From NCBI GenBank assembly GCA_014529385.2, contig CM043953.1, positions 87,963,842 to 88,027,841 on the forward strand: a DNA stretch of 64,000 nucleotides. Reading direction: 5' to 3'. The notes under the pieces were generated by a model. The model had not been told where the DNA came from. It was given only the letters and a program-made list of their open reading frames with translations, and searched no databases. The stretch comes from Adiantum capillus-veneris. Its lineage: Eukaryota; Streptophyta; Polypodiopsida; Polypodiales; Pteridaceae. How positions within the stretch are numbered: the stretch's first letter is position 1; each line of letters begins with the position of its first letter. The position numbers were made by a program, and so were the translations under genes. Shown here one piece after another: positions 9,116 through 20,458 of the stretch.

Positions 9116-10058
9116 TCAAAGGTTTTGTGCAAGAAATGGAAGAAGTTGAAGCTTTACAAAAGCACAAGGGAAAAAGCATGAAGATCTTGAAGTTTTCAGG
9201 AGGCAACTTTGAAGCTCACAGGCAGCGTGGCATAGAATTACACAACAATTGGGAAATTAAGGGCGAGTTTGATAAGCAATAGCACTAAATTTTGAGAAAA
9301 CTAAAATCAGACAGTGAGTAGATTTAGTAGCACAACTACAAGGTTGGAGAGGGTGTGGTTGTGCACACACACACACGCGCGCGCACACGCACAGGCACAC
9401 AATTCATGAAAAATTTGCTAGTGTTTGGTGGAGAGTAGTAAAGCATCACCAAGCGTGTGTGTGCCGAATCAAAGTGGCATTTACAAGAGGAAGTGCAAAG
9501 CAAGGGGAGATAGTGTGTATGCACACAATCTTAGATTACTCTCCCTCAACATCAAAACAGAACAGGAGAGAGAGTGTCTCTTAGGTGTGCACTGTGGATT
9601 CATATGACGGCTTGCCTACACATTGCACCACCCTCCTTGGCTTCAACCTCCTTGCATCCTTGCATTGATGGCTACCCTTGACATCCCCACTACCTTGCCA
9701 TCGGCTATCACTCGTAATGACCACGTTCGATTGACACCGGCATCAACATCACCTCTCCAACTTTCTACATTTGTCATGTATCTGCATAAGAGCAAGACAA
9801 TGAGAGAGTGGGAGATTGTAGTGAGCAATCTTGTAGTGGGAGCATGCTTTTTCTGTCATTAGGGTCTCTTGAGATACTAGATTCTCAAGCGCATCTCTCA
9901 AAGGCAAAGATTTGACACCCACATGACAGATGGAGTGTGTTGGAGCAGCAGCCGAGGAACTTATTCCGGCCAAGGTTTAGTTTTCTCCATCGACATTATG
10001 TGACTACCTATAACCTGTAGCCACTACAAGAATATGCAATTCTCACTCCTACAGGATG
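9116..10058. other. No recognisable gene
   Basis: It holds a CA/CG dinucleotide tract (about 9361-9401) and short open frames on both strands (for example 9046-9282 plus) without recognised motifs. CACTACAAGAATA at 10022 resembles a CACTA terminus, but no partner end or transposase is near. Confidence 0.5.
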
Positions 10059-10286
10059 TGAGGGTGCACGTGTGCGGATGCATGCATGCATGCTGCGGTG
10101 TGGTGCGTGCGGGGAAGGGGAGAAGCACGAGAGTGTTGGTGGAGCAACCTTAGGAAGTGTTAAGTGAGCAGCTCCTTATTCTTATTCATATGTATATAAT
10201 GACTAAGGGTATGTACACACAGTGGGCGGGCGACCGAACATCGGACGTCCAACACCGAGAAAAGGTGCAACGCTTTTACCCCAACA
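10059..10286 (-). repeat. Copia B-like 3' LTR, 228 bp
   Basis: On the minus strand it starts TGTTGGGGTAAAAGCG and ends GTGCACCCTCA. It is preceded on that strand by a purine-rich tract (10287-10302, CTTTTAAGTAGGAGTT), as expected for a 3' LTR. It is homologous to 43159-43374 and 4717-5206. Confidence 0.82.
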
Positions 10287-10414
10287 AACTCCTACTTAAA
10301 AGTGATGCGTTGATTACTAAGACCTACTAGCTAAACTACTAGTATGTACAAGAAACTAGGTGAGAGACTCTCTCAACCTTTGGCCATTGGCTCACTCAGT
10401 CGATCTACATGCAA

Positions 10415-10880
10415 TCATATCAGCTCTAGTGGTAGCGAAGCATGCGTATCCATGCTAAAGCCTGCATGTAAATCCCACAGACAACTCTGTATGGTCTGCA
10501 AAGCTCCACAAAGTGTGATGCTAGTGTCAGTCACCATACGACTAACAATCCTTGCTGCAAATTCTCCCACTATAGTTGCTAGGTCAGGCCTCAACACTAA
10601 CAAGTCGAACATGAGATGCCTAAAGCTGACGAAATATGTGCAAACCTGACTGTACTCGCCTCCCCTGTGCTATCAGCATGTATTCCATCATCGGGACCAC
10701 TCATCGCGTATGGATGTGTCAACACTGACACTGGGATGGCTACGTCCCTCTCATCTATAGGCAGAACTCTGTACCCTAACACCAACTCATTAGCCTCTAA
10801 CATGAGCATATTAAGAACTCCATGTCTATTATCTTTGCATGTGTCTGTAGGGAGAAGGCCTGCTCTACCTCTCCTTGCAC
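10415..10880 (-). pseudogene. Conserved ORF of unknown function in copia B (minus copy)
   Basis: Two frames (70 aa at 10597-10809 and 65 aa at 10415-10612) read as one protein-like stretch with a frameshift. Peptides include MLMLEANELVLGYRVLPIDE, RDVAIPVSVLTHPY and LLVLRPDLATIVGE. The plus-strand copy at 37130-37611 has the same peptides in order with mostly conservative changes (for example MLMLEANELMLG and LILRPDLAAIM). It lies where integrase and RT should be, before the polypurine tract. I do not recognise a family; it could be a captured host gene fragment or a diverged retroelement domain. Confidence 0.55.
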
Positions 10881-11298
10881 AAACTCTGAAAACACCTACT
10901 ATGTCTCACTAGAGCACTGCCACTCTATCTCTGTCTCTACAGAGTCCATTAGCACAACCTGTAGAGTTAAATACTATGTCTTGTGAGCATGGTGGAGCTC
11001 ACTTGCAAAGAAGACATGTCTCCTCTCTCGCTCAACGCATGCTAGCAACAAAACCGAGACTATGCGGTCTTAAACCTCAGACACATGCATAGGATATACC
11101 AAGCCACTACGGGCTCCCCTAGAAATCACTAGTGATCCACAATGCATCTGGAAGACTCCTCTCTAAGAAGTGTCTGACAACCACAAGCTACTTACTATCT
11201 CACTGAGATCAAACTCTATCTCAGCTGAGGAACATAGTGCACATGTCGTAGCGTGTGTGATGCACCATTGGAAAAAGAACAAACATCTCCTGCACCCT

Positions 11299-11622
11299 CT
11301 ATGTCATTGAACCATCGGCCAAGTGCACAAAGCCAAGTCTCCCACTAGAAAATGTGCTAAACCACTCACGACATGGTGTAACGTGTAAAGCAGCATCGCT
11401 ATCTACTAACCACTGTAAAGAAAGTGTGATATCCATAGACATATCTGCAAGAGGTACACTCGAGGCAAGCATGACATCACCATCATTGGAATAGACTACC
11501 ACTGTAATTGCCTCTCTAACATGTGTCAAAGCCGTATTTGCATCATGCATAAATCTTTGTTGCTATCTCATACGTTTGAAACAATGGCGCCTAATGTATC
11601 CTGTGGGACCACAATGGCAACA
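11299..11622 (-). pseudogene. Copia B zinc knuckle and protease fragment
   Basis: The minus strand reads CCHCGPTGYIRRHC (about 11619-11580), a Gag knuckle whose usual His is Tyr. Then, at about 11450-11300, comes WLVDSDAALHVTPCREWFST followed by F-x-x-G-x-x-x-x-V-H-L-A-D-G. This matches copia proteases of the form W-L-x-D-S-G-A-S-x-H-V-T-P. The catalytic D-S-G reads D-S-D, so the enzyme would be dead even without the stops. Confidence 0.75.
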
Positions 11623-13057
11623 TCGTACGTATTGGCAAGAACGGGACCACCGTCTCTCATATCACACATGTCTGTTGCCATAAGTGAATGTCAAAATGGC
11701 AACAAAGTGGGAGATCACTCGACCACTACACAATGATTAAAAGCATAATCAAACACATCAAAACTGACACTCACATATGCATAAAACATCTCCATAATTT
11801 TCTATCTACAAGCATAAATTGGGACAAACAACTCAACCGAGCATAAAGCTCATAACCACACAAGCATATGCTAATCCTCACTCCTACAAGAGTGGGTACA
11901 AGAACACCAAAATGCATCAATCTGACAAAACCTGTCAAAAGTGAGAGTAAACACTCGATCACTGTCAAAGTAGCAATATATCGACCACTGTAAAGATGGA
12001 ATAACACTGTAAACTTTTATGGTGAGAAGACAAGAAAAAACTCAACACAAACCTCAAGCTAGAAAATTGCATATAACTGCCAGAGTGGGAGTAAACTTGG
12101 CCACTAAACCATCAGAGAGTAAACTACGAATATGTGCAAAACATGGCGAGAATCTAGGGACAAACCAATTTCCCCTATATTTTAAACAAAATCTCACCAA
12201 AAACTACACCAAAATAGACACTCAGTGTCTCAATAAACACATCCATAGATGGCATACATGGACTATTAAACCCTGGCAAATTGGCTCACTCCTAAATGAG
12301 TGGCTCTATGGACCTGTACCTGTCCAAAATGTTGCAAACCTGTGTGCCTAGTACCTGCGAGCTATAGCTAACTCAAACTGTATCTGCAAATGCATACATA
12401 GCATGAAACTGCACCAAACCGTGCAAAAAAACTCTCTAAAATGCTCCACACAGTCGTACATGAGCATTGCATATACCACATAAGATGTATTGTAAAGACT
12501 ATGCAACCTGTGAGCAAAATCGCTAGGAAACGTGGCACACACTACCTCATTGATCGGTGAGCACGTCAACCGAAAACACCTGTCAAGAGCCAAGTGCACT
12601 GAAGGAAAATCCGCTCTAGAATGGTCCGTCAAAGCCGTATGTGTTGCTGTGTGTGGTCGTTGTAGCAAAAACTAGAGAAATCATCACAGGTCAAAAGCTC
12701 CGTGGAGAGTAGGGTATGAGCCGAGCCACTCCAAGTGGGGGCTAGAGGAGAGACAATGCAGCTCTGGCTCGATCATCTCCTGCTATCTTGAGGTCGGGAA
12801 GTCAGGATGCCAAGGATGTGCATCGCAGCCAAAACCACTCAGAAATGAGCACATGGAAGGGAGGCTGACGGAGAGGCTATGTTGGAGGAGAGCCGTACCA
12901 CTCTCGCGATGTTGAAGGTGAGGAAAATGCTTGATGTTGCCTTCCACCACTAGACAGAAGCACTGTAGCCACAAAAAACAGTGTCAAAACCGAAGTCGGC
13001 CGCTAAAAGCCAAAGCTGAGAAGGACGCCAAAGCTGAAAGTTGGGGATACCGAGAGA
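11623..13057 (-). other. Copia B gag/leader region, degraded
   Basis: No intact frame or named domain is visible. It aligns by eye in reverse complement to 34990-36500: for example, blocks at 12265-12310 match 35722-35760, and 12840-12990 match 35030-35180. It is assigned to copia B on that basis. Confidence 0.55.
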
Positions 13058-13304
13058 TGTTGGAGCTTACTCGCATGTGTTCGCACACACCTATCTATAT
13101 GTGTGTGTAGGCCCGCACCGAGAATGTATGCGTCACTCTCTTTGTCATCACCAAGAGAACTCTCTTGCTCTCTCACTGCCTTTTGCCTCAGATGCCGACT
13201 TCCTCTCTCGCTTTCTCTCACTCACACTATGTACTATGTCCTTCTCTCCTTCCTGCATGTACACCGCACCGTGCACGCACGCATCTGTGGACACACACTA
13301 TTCA
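13058..13304 (+). repeat. 5' LTR (247 bp) of a third LTR element
   Basis: It starts TGTTGGAGCTTACTCGC, ends CACACACTATTCA, and is followed by a tRNA-Met primer site (TGGTATCAGAGC, 13307-13318). The leader (13305-13426) is then interrupted by the GypA LTR at 13427. The rest of this element is not in the window. If the large inversion is reversed, its body would be expected to the left of position 1. Confidence 0.78.
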
Positions 13305-13964
13305 ATTGGTATCAGAGCCCAAAAACCCCGATCCTGAGCCCCGACTACTTGGCGTATACAACGACCCCATTGAGCATGGTCTTTGAGAGCTTTGGGAAGC
13401 TTTGTAGCAAAGGAGTAGGTCGAAAATGTAATGGAAATGGCCTATTAACTTTGAGAGTAGCGGAAATTAGAGAAAGTACTTTTGTGGAATTACTTTGTGA
13501 GCATAGCGGGTGAACTAAATTGATGGTAGCAACACAAACATAGCATTTAGTTCACTTGGCATGAACAATACTTTTGCAAGAGAGAGAGTTTAGAGAACAT
13601 GACAACAGTTGAGGAGGACTGGATTTATGTGGAGCCGGTCCCCCCTCCAACAGGCATTTGTATTATAGTTTCTCCCATCAAGAGAGACTTGGTACAATAC
13701 AATCTTTTTGTTCCTTGTGACCTAGGTGATGCAATGAACTGTTAAGTATGGAGCCTGATTTACCCTTGTAATTTTTTGTGGTAAAATCGCACATTTGTAA
13801 GGCCCCCATTATGAGGAGAAGCCATCGTGCATGAAGGAAAATCACTCACCGGAAACCAAAATTTTCACGGACAAGAATCAGGGGCAACTTTAAAGGCCTC
13901 GGGAGCGGAGGCCCCCGAGACTTTTTTTTCGCCGGAATATTATGGCCGGACGGCGGCCGGAAAG

Positions 13965-14095
13965 TGGTCGGAAAACAACCGGTCGGTTGGCCGGTGGCCG
14001 GTAGTCAATGGCCGATGGCCGGTGGTCGGAAGTCAATGGCCCGTGGCCGATGGTCGGAAGTCAATGGCCGGTGGCCGGTGGCGGGTGGCCGAATT
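13965..14095. repeat. GC-rich minisatellite in the solo LTR U3
   Basis: Units of about 31 bp contain AGTCAATGGCC and variants of GGCCGGTGGCC; three clear copies follow a shorter GGCCGG-rich lead-in. They lie upstream of the TATA box and so would be in the promoter region. Confidence 0.8.
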
Positions 14096-14221
14096 CAAAA
14101 GCGGACTTGTCTTCTCAAGGGCGGCCACACATGGGCGGATTGGAGGGTCCGATTTGGACTTATTCGCACAAGGGCGGCTACACATGGCTGTCTCTCATAA
14201 GAGAGGGCAGCCCTTTTGGCG

Positions 14222-14229
14222 TATAAAAG
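14222..14229 (+). promoter_or_regulatory. TATA box of the solo LTR
   Basis: TATAAAAG lies about 315 bp before the LTR end and downstream of the minisatellite, as in a U3 promoter. Activity is inferred only. Confidence 0.6.
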
Positions 14230-14907
14230 GAGGCCATTTCTACACACATTTCATAGTGTGAAGTTGATGCAACAAGGTGAGTGTGAGGTGGTGAGAGTGA
14301 AGCAAGGCGGGAGCTCCATTAAGGGTATAATCCCTTTGTAAACTACTTCTTGTTTTGAAGTACTAAAGCCATTGAGTGGCTGCTTTCCCGTGGACGTAGC
14401 CCACATTGGGTGAACCACGTATATCATGTGTACTCTCTCTCTCTCTCTCTACTCTATAATCTCGTGTATATAAATCTGTCTCTCCCCATTAAGTAATCTA
14501 CTCAATTATCTATTTAGCTACGTCTTATTTCTTAACATGAACATGGAAAGCTTCATGCATCACGAGCATAACATAAACTTTGTAGAAAGCATTAACCACC
14601 CCAAGTCTCAAGCCCAAGACCTCAAACACCTTCGAAGCTGGAGAGAGCTAGCAACGAGTGAGGGTAGGGAAGAGGAAGAAAAAACATTTTATAGGAGAAA
14701 TAATTAGTTTCTCACTTATCATCACTCTTCTTGCTAGCATACATAATAGCATAGTAATGAAGATGGAGAAGATGGCAAGCTTAAGCATTGAATCATGGCT
14801 CTTGGTTGGACTTGCATTCCATAGTCATGAGTGCTAGTGTAGGCTCTCAACCTCTCTACTTTCTTGGAGAAGGAGAGGGAGCTCTTGCACTTTGCACTAC
14901 ACACAAT

Positions 14908-14935
14908 GAGAGAGAGAGAGAGAGAGAGTGTGTGT

Positions 14936-14984
<49 letters not shown>
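14908..14984. repeat. Compound microsatellite (GA)n(TG)n followed by 35 G
   Basis: GA repeats (about 14908-14927), TG repeats (about 14928-14949) and an uninterrupted G run (14950-14984) lie inside the GypA LTR. On the minus strand this is a long C tract. Confidence 0.95.
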
Positions 14985-14985
<1 letters not shown>

Positions 14986-15849
14986 GTATATCCCTCAAGA
15001 AACCCCCTAGCTTGCTTTGGTGGACCCCCCCTTGTAGCTCATGCTTGCTCATTGAACCCCTCCAAGCCTAGCCAATTGCAAGCAAGAGGCATATCAAGCA
15101 AGCATGCTAGTCTTGGGACAAGTGTCCCCCTTTCCCCTTTGCGAGAGAGGACTTGATAAATGCAAAAATAATTAATTAAATTAACTAATTTATCATTGGA
15201 CTCCTTGGGCACACCATGAGGGCAACATGAGGAGGAGCTTGACAAGTGTCCTTTTGCCTTCTTTGTACCAAGCTTGCCTTGTGTGAGGGTCTGTGTTCTC
15301 TTTCTACCCCCCTCTTGTAGGGCTCATCCCCTCCTTGTAGGAATAGTTGTTGACTTTTGTACACCTTACACCCAAGCACCTTAGTAAGCAAGCATGACAA
15401 AGCATCTCAAGCCTGGGTAGTGTTCCCACAAGCACCTCAAGCTCCCTAGTCGGAAAGACGACAAGCACCTCAAGCATATTAGTTATCAAGCACGACAAGC
15501 ACCTCAAGCACCTTAGTCATCAAGCACGACAAGCACCTTAGTCAGCAAGCACGAAAAGCTTTTAAGCTTGGGCCGGGTTCCCACCTCAAGCTCAACCCTA
15601 GCTTGCCTTAGGTCAAAGGACTTTTAAACACTAACCTTTGGAGGTCTTTAATGAAGCTAACCCTAAGGTCTTTTAGCTCCATTAGCTAGCCTTGCTCTTT
15701 GACATACCATATCTCATTTGGACCCCTTTACCATTAGTCTCGTGTTGAGATAGATCTGAAAGCACATGTCTATATTCTAACCCTTTTTCTCATTTATTTT
15801 CCCACATTAAGTGATCATTTTAACAAGCCTTAATCATTAGTCAACCTTT

Positions 15850-18309
15850 CTTAGCGGGTAGAGGATCCCTTTTTACCCTACGACATCTTTCCAAGATGGA
15901 TGACTAATCCATTTGGTGCTTGGGAGACATAGCTGCCACAAGCATGTCTGCTCTTTAGTCCATTTCATTCTTCCAAAGTAGAGTGACAAATTCTTCTTGG
16001 TGTTTGAGAGACGTCGTCCTCACAAACATGATTCTAAGCATGCATACTATTAAAATTTGTGCACAATAAAAAGAAAATTAGTCTTATAAGACAAAACATT
16101 GATCATTTGAAAGAAATTTGTACATTTACTTATTCTAATATAACATTGAAAGCATTGACAAGGTTCATACTATCCTTAAACTGTATTCCTTGCATCCATC
16201 TAGCATCTTCAAAAGGATAGTTTTTGAACTTAATAAGATATCATCGAATAATCTGACCATGTCATAGTACCTTGTCTTCATGCCGAAGGATAGCTTCGGG
16301 TTGTAGCACCTCTTCTTGGTCTTCGATTTTGGGAAGGTCTTCAATAATTGGTTCACTTGGTGGCTCTCCTTTGTAGGGCTTAAATAGGCTCACATGAAAA
16401 GCATTGTGTATGAGCCAATGGTTGGGTAACTTGAGTTGATAAGCCATCTCATTGATGGGCTTCAAGATTTGGAAAGGACCATAGTATCTTTTTGCTAGCT
16501 TAGCATAATACTTTGAATGGCCCGTAGGATTTTTTCCCGTCGTTTACCTTAATCGAGCCTTAGAAACTTGAGTAAGACCCAATCATTTTCTTTGAATGTT
16601 AAGGCCTTCTTTGCTTGTCAGCAGTAGATTTTTGCCTTTGTTGAGAGATCAATATAGCCTGCTTAATCTTTTGAAAAGATTCTTGTAGGTCACGGCTATA
16701 CTCATCGACAACGAAGATCTTCTCATGTACTTTAAGTAGCAAGGGACTTTTTGGCCTTCCCTCAATTATTTCAAAAGGTGCTTTTCCCGTAGAAGTATGT
16801 ACCTATATAATTGTAGGCATACTCTACAAGAGGTGAGTACTTTTTCCATTGTGAGCGTTGATCTACTTTTGTAACATAACTCTTTGGTAGATCGAGTATC
16901 ATAAGATTGGCTATCTCACTTTGGCCATCTGTTTGTGGGTGATAGGCCTAAGAGAAATTCAATCTTGTTCCTAGATTTTCAAAGAGACCTTATCAGATAT
17001 TACTGGTCATTCTAGGATCTTTATCTGACACGATGGACGTTGGCAATTCATGGTGCTTGAAAATCTGTGATATGAAGAGAGTTTCCATTTAGTGTGCCTT
17101 AATAGTCTTTTTGACAGGAATAAAGTGTGCTTGCTTGCTAAACATGTTGACTATTGTCCATATTCCTATATTTCCATGGATAAACTTGGGTAATCCAAAG
17201 ATGAAATCCATGGATATTCTCTCCCATGGTGAATTTGGGATAAGCAATGGTTGGAGTAATCCAGGTTGCTTCCCTCTATCATACTTGATCTTTTGGCATA
17301 CTACACATTTCGAAACATACTCTTGTATGTCCACTTTCATGGTAGGCCAATAGAAGTACGATTCTACTCCTTGGAGAGTAGGTTGAATGCCCCTATGCCC
17401 CGCATAGGGAGGAGCGGGGAGGAGCATGGGATTCATACATGACTTTCTCACGAAGGGAGTGGGTAACACATAGCCTATTTCCGGGGAGAAGATAACCATC
17501 TTGCAAGGTGAATGGTTCCTCTTTCTTCCCCAAAGCAAGGGCTGACATTATGTCTCTAAGACGGGGTCATTAGCATACTCATCTATCATAGAAGATAGAT
17601 CATTGTGAGTTTCTAATGATATCGCATTAACTTTTGGTCGTCATGAAAGTGCATCGGCCACTTGATTGTGCTTACCAGCAATGTGAGCAATATGAAAGGT
17701 AAATTACGAAAGAAAATTTTTCCACCTTATTTGTTTGTTGTAAATCTTGTTTGCATCATGAAGTACTTGATACTTTGGTGGTTGGTTTGTAGAATAAATA
17801 GAGTTCCCAAAAAATAATGCTTTCATGTGTCTAGGGCATGTAGAATAGATAATAGCTCTTTCTCATAAATCCCTGAGACATGTCCATCTGTATTGAGCCT
17901 TTGGCTCTCATATGCTATGGCATGCCCTTCTTGAAGCAAGACCACAAGTATCACATTGGACCTCAAATGGCTTTGAGAGATCTGGAAGCATGAGGACTGG
18001 TTGGGAGGTAAGCTTCTCTTTGAGCTTGTCAAAAGCATTTTGCTTCTTAGGAGTCCATAAATACTTAACGTTCTTCTTAGTTAAGTCATGTAATGGTCCT
18101 GCTATTTGAGAAATTTTTTCTATGAAGCGTCTATAGTATGCACACATACCAATGAAGTTTCTTATCTCACGAGATTCCTTGGATTAGGCCATGCTTTTAT
18201 TACCTCTAACTTCGATGGATCTATATGGATACCATCTTGAGAGATAATATGACCTAAGCATTGAATCTCTTGAAGGAAAATTTCGCTTTTCTTTTGGTTG
18301 AGAAAAAGC
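15850..18309 (-). pseudogene. GypA pol 3' half: RT thumb, RNase H, integrase, chromodomain
   Basis: On the minus strand, in order: the RT end (CLGHIISQDGIHIDPSKLEV, about 18275-18215; CAYYRRFIEKIS, about 18145); RNase H (LSKPFEVQCD, about 17975; GHAIAYESQRL, about 17930-17895); integrase with an H-H-C-C finger (AGHRGIQ ... KCVVCQ, about 17410-17290) and DFIFGLP (about 17205); the integrase tail (HNAFHVSLFKPY, about 16400); then a chromodomain-like end, EAILRHEDKVL and YLIKFKNYPFEDARWMQ (about 16300-16180). The chromodomain places it with chromoviruses, where it targets integration to marked chromatin. Many stops and frameshifts show it is inactive. The 5' side is cut at 18310 by copia A. Confidence 0.9.
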
Positions 18310-18314
18310 TTGTT
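18310..18314. other. Target-site duplication TTGTT, left copy
   Basis: TTGTT immediately precedes the copia A LTR and recurs at 23450-23454 immediately after the other LTR. Confidence 0.95.
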
Positions 18315-18541
18315 TGTTGGAATTAGGGTTGCAGAGAAACGCACACAGCTTAAAGAAGACGAAGGAATCTCAAGGCACACAATAGAGAGTGTGTTACTTA
18401 GTGTACAATGGAAAGATAGATAGCCCTAGAGTTATGGGCATATATACAATGCTCGAGGAAAAAAACCTCCTAAAGAGGGAAAAGATGCCCCAGTGGTCCT
18501 AGTGTGTTCACACACATCACTACCACATGTATATGGTAACA
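18315..18541 (-). repeat. Copia A 3' LTR
   Basis: It starts TGTTGGAATTAGGG and ends ATATGGTAACA in plus orientation. It is next to the polypurine tract at 18542-18556, so it is the 3' LTR of this minus-strand element. Confidence 0.96.
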
Positions 18542-18556
18542 AATCCCCCGTGGAGT
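18542..18556 (-). other. Polypurine tract of copia A
   Basis: The minus strand reads CTCCACGGGGGATT immediately before the 3' LTR, the expected position for plus-strand DNA priming. Confidence 0.8.
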
Positions 18557-18615
18557 GATGCGGTGACAAGAGATGGCACATGAGTAAAGGGAAGTGCCAT
18601 GCCTTGAGGACATGA

Positions 18616-19310
18616 TCAGTCCACAAAGGGGAGTAAGCCCAAAGCTTTGCGGAAAGCTTCAAGCTTCTCACGAGACAATGCCTTTGTGAAAAGATCTGCA
18701 AGGTTGTCCCGTGTTGGCACATAAGCCAAGTTGATCTCTCCTGTTGAGAGCCTCTCCCTTACATAGTGGTAATGCACCTCAATGTGCTTTGTGCGAGCAT
18801 GAAAAACTGGGTTCCTCGCAACTCCCAATGCGCTCTGACTGTCAGTGTAGATAGTGTTGGCAATGTCCTGTCCAACACCCAAATCAGCCATAAGGCGTCT
18901 GAGCCATACACACTCAACCGTAGCTGTGAAGACTTCCCTTTACTCAGCCTCACAACTCAAAGTGGCCATAGTAGGTTGCTTCTTGCTCAACCATGATATA
19001 CATGAACTGCCAAGCATGAAACAAAAACCACTTGTGGACACTCGCGTGTCAAAACAACCAGCCCAATCTGAGTCTGAAAAAGCATGTAAGTCTGGCGGCA
19101 ATGATCTCCCCTTGGGATAAAACAAGCCAAGATGTAAAGTGCCACTAAGGTAGCAAAAAATCCTCTTCACAGCCTGCCAATGCTTAGACCCTAGGCTATG
19201 CATAAATCTGCTGACTTGTGAGACTGCAAACTGAATATCTGGCCTCGTGTTGCATACATAAATGAGGCAGCCAACAGCAATTTGGTAAAGAGTGACATCA
19301 GCAGGATCGC
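18616..19310 (-). pseudogene. Copia A RNase H and polyprotein C-terminus
   Basis: The minus strand shows HWQAVKRIFCYLSGTLHLGL (about 19185-19125), DSDWAGC (about 19075), SWLSKKQPTMATLSCEAE (about 18995-18942), then YTDSQSALGVARNPVFH (about 18850-18800), KHIEVHYHYVRE and ADLFTKALSREK. These are the classical copia RNase H and C-terminal blocks. RNase H would degrade the RNA template strand. Two frames (18940-19203 and 18616-18891) with a frameshift between them cover it. The end at 18616 lies 60 bp before the polypurine tract. Confidence 0.92.
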
Positions 19311-20443
19311 CAGCATCATGTAGACTTCAAACGTGTTTCCATGGGAGTGGCAATAGGTTTGCAATCCTCAAGTCCAAACTTACATAGCAATGTCTCTATG
19401 TAACTTTTCTGACACAAGGCAATACCACCATCACACTGCTTAAACTGTATACCCAAGTAATGATGCAACAACCCCAAATCTTTCATCTTGAAAGTAGCAT
19501 TCAAATCAGCCTTAAATTCATCAATATGTCTCTCATTTGGTCTAGTGATCAGCAAATCATCGACATAAAGAACCACAATGAGAAGTACATCACCCTCACG
19601 CTTTACATACAATGTGCTTCCTGTTGGACTGTTACGAAATCCTCATTTAACCAAATGAGTGTCAGATTTCTCATACCAAGCACAAGGAGATTGCTTCAAC
19701 CCATACAAAGCCTTCTTACATCTGCACACTTTGTCCTCTTGTCCTTTTATGACAAAACCGTGAGGCTGCGTTACATAAACCTCCTCAAATACATCACCAT
19801 TCAAGAAAGCAGTAACAATGTCTGATTGATGTACATCCCAACCAAAATGAGCTGCCAATGCACATAGAAAACGGATAGTAGTCATACCACAAGTGGGAGC
19901 AAAAGTCTCTCCATAATCTATTCCTTTTTGCTGTGCATAACCCTTTGCAACAAGTCGAGCCTTATGGCGATCGATCTCACCATCCGGCTTGCGTTTCAAC
20001 TTGTAAACCCACTTCGTACCAATGGCCTTTTTCCCAGGAGGAAAATCACATAAAGTCCATGTGTCATTTTCTATAAGTGCATCATATTCTTATTGCATCC
20101 AATTTTATGAATTCTGTGCTTCATCAAAAGACAGAGGCTCCTCAACATCATGTAAGCTAGACACAGCCAAAGCATAACAATCTATTGCATAAGATGCATG
20201 GCGAGAGCCTGAACGAGTATGACTAGACAAAGGTGCATGCAATTTATTGTCATGCAAAGTGTGCACCAGCCATTTTGGCATACCTCTAGCCTGCTCATTT
20301 TCAGCCCATTCCTCAGCAAGTACATCATGTACATCTGCATCAGTAATAGACTGATCTGTAACATTTTTAGAAACCCCCATAGGCTGTACATTTGCCTCAT
20401 TGGAAATTACATTTGTATTTCCACCACTGAAAAGAGGCAACAA
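19311..20443 (-). pseudogene. Copia A reverse transcriptase
   Basis: RT would copy element RNA in cytoplasmic particles. The minus-strand blocks are RHKARLVAKGYAQQKGIDY (about 19965-19910), DVHQSDIVTAFLNGDVFEEV (about 19830-19770), ALYGLKQSPCAWY (about 19715-19675), and the catalytic VLYVDDLLI (about 19570-19545) with the downstream FKMKDLGLLHHYLGIQ. The YVDD box is intact. Stops and frameshifts occur near 19620-19643 and between 19999 and 20105. The upstream segment 20105-20443 is the variable linker between integrase and RT. Confidence 0.94.
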
Positions 20444-20458
20444 AGTGTCATAAATGTC

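Larger units (their letters stand above)
10059..13057 (-). mobile_element. Copia B, internally deleted copy (3' LTR, PPT, unknown ORF, protease, zinc knuckle)
   Basis: On the minus strand this reads an upstream T-rich part, degraded zinc knuckle (11622-11581), protease/pre-integrase block (11550-11299), an unrecognised conserved frame (10880-10415), a polypurine tract and the 3' LTR. Integrase, RT and RNase H are absent. It matches, block for block in reverse complement, the plus-strand copy at 34945-37711 and 43048-43374. Its 5' end is cut at 13058 by another LTR. Both copies lack the same pol domains, which suggests a non-autonomous subfamily. Confidence 0.8.
13740..14537 (+). mobile_element. 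Solo LTR, 798 bp, with 5-bp target duplication
   Basis: It starts TGTTAAGTATGG, ends TTTCTTAACA, and is flanked by TGAAC at 13735-13739 and 14538-14542. Removing it restores the GypA LTR exactly as in GypB. The ends form an inverted repeat (TGTTAAG/CTTAACA). It carries a TATA box (TATAAAAG, 14222-14229) and the block CGTGGACGTAGCCCACATTG...CCACGTATA (about 14389-14425), typical of the R-U5 region of plant copia LTRs. No internal region is present, so it is most likely the product of LTR-LTR recombination. Confidence 0.92.
13427..15840 (-). repeat. GypA 3' LTR, interrupted by a solo LTR
   Basis: On the minus strand it ends CCATTTCCATTACA (plus-strand TGTAATGGAAATGG at 13427) and is flanked by GAAAA (13422-13426). 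It is homologous throughout to the GypB LTRs at 37712-39199 and 41610-43042. The 5' start of the LTR and the polypurine tract are deleted or diverged near 15835-15850. A different LTR is inserted at 13740-14537. A long GA/TG/G tract at 14908-14984 sits where the GypB LTRs have GA repeats. Confidence 0.85.

Noticed and set aside
10022-10034. CACTA transposon terminus at CACTACAAGAATA
   Set aside because: Only the first 10 bases fit. No subterminal TACCGAC block, partner end or transposase is nearby, and the site is next to a copia LTR.
13058-13304. 5' LTR of the minus-strand copia B copy at 10059-13057
   Set aside because: The tRNA-Met primer site follows it on the plus strand, so it belongs to a plus-oriented element. 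Its sequence also differs from copia B LTRs.
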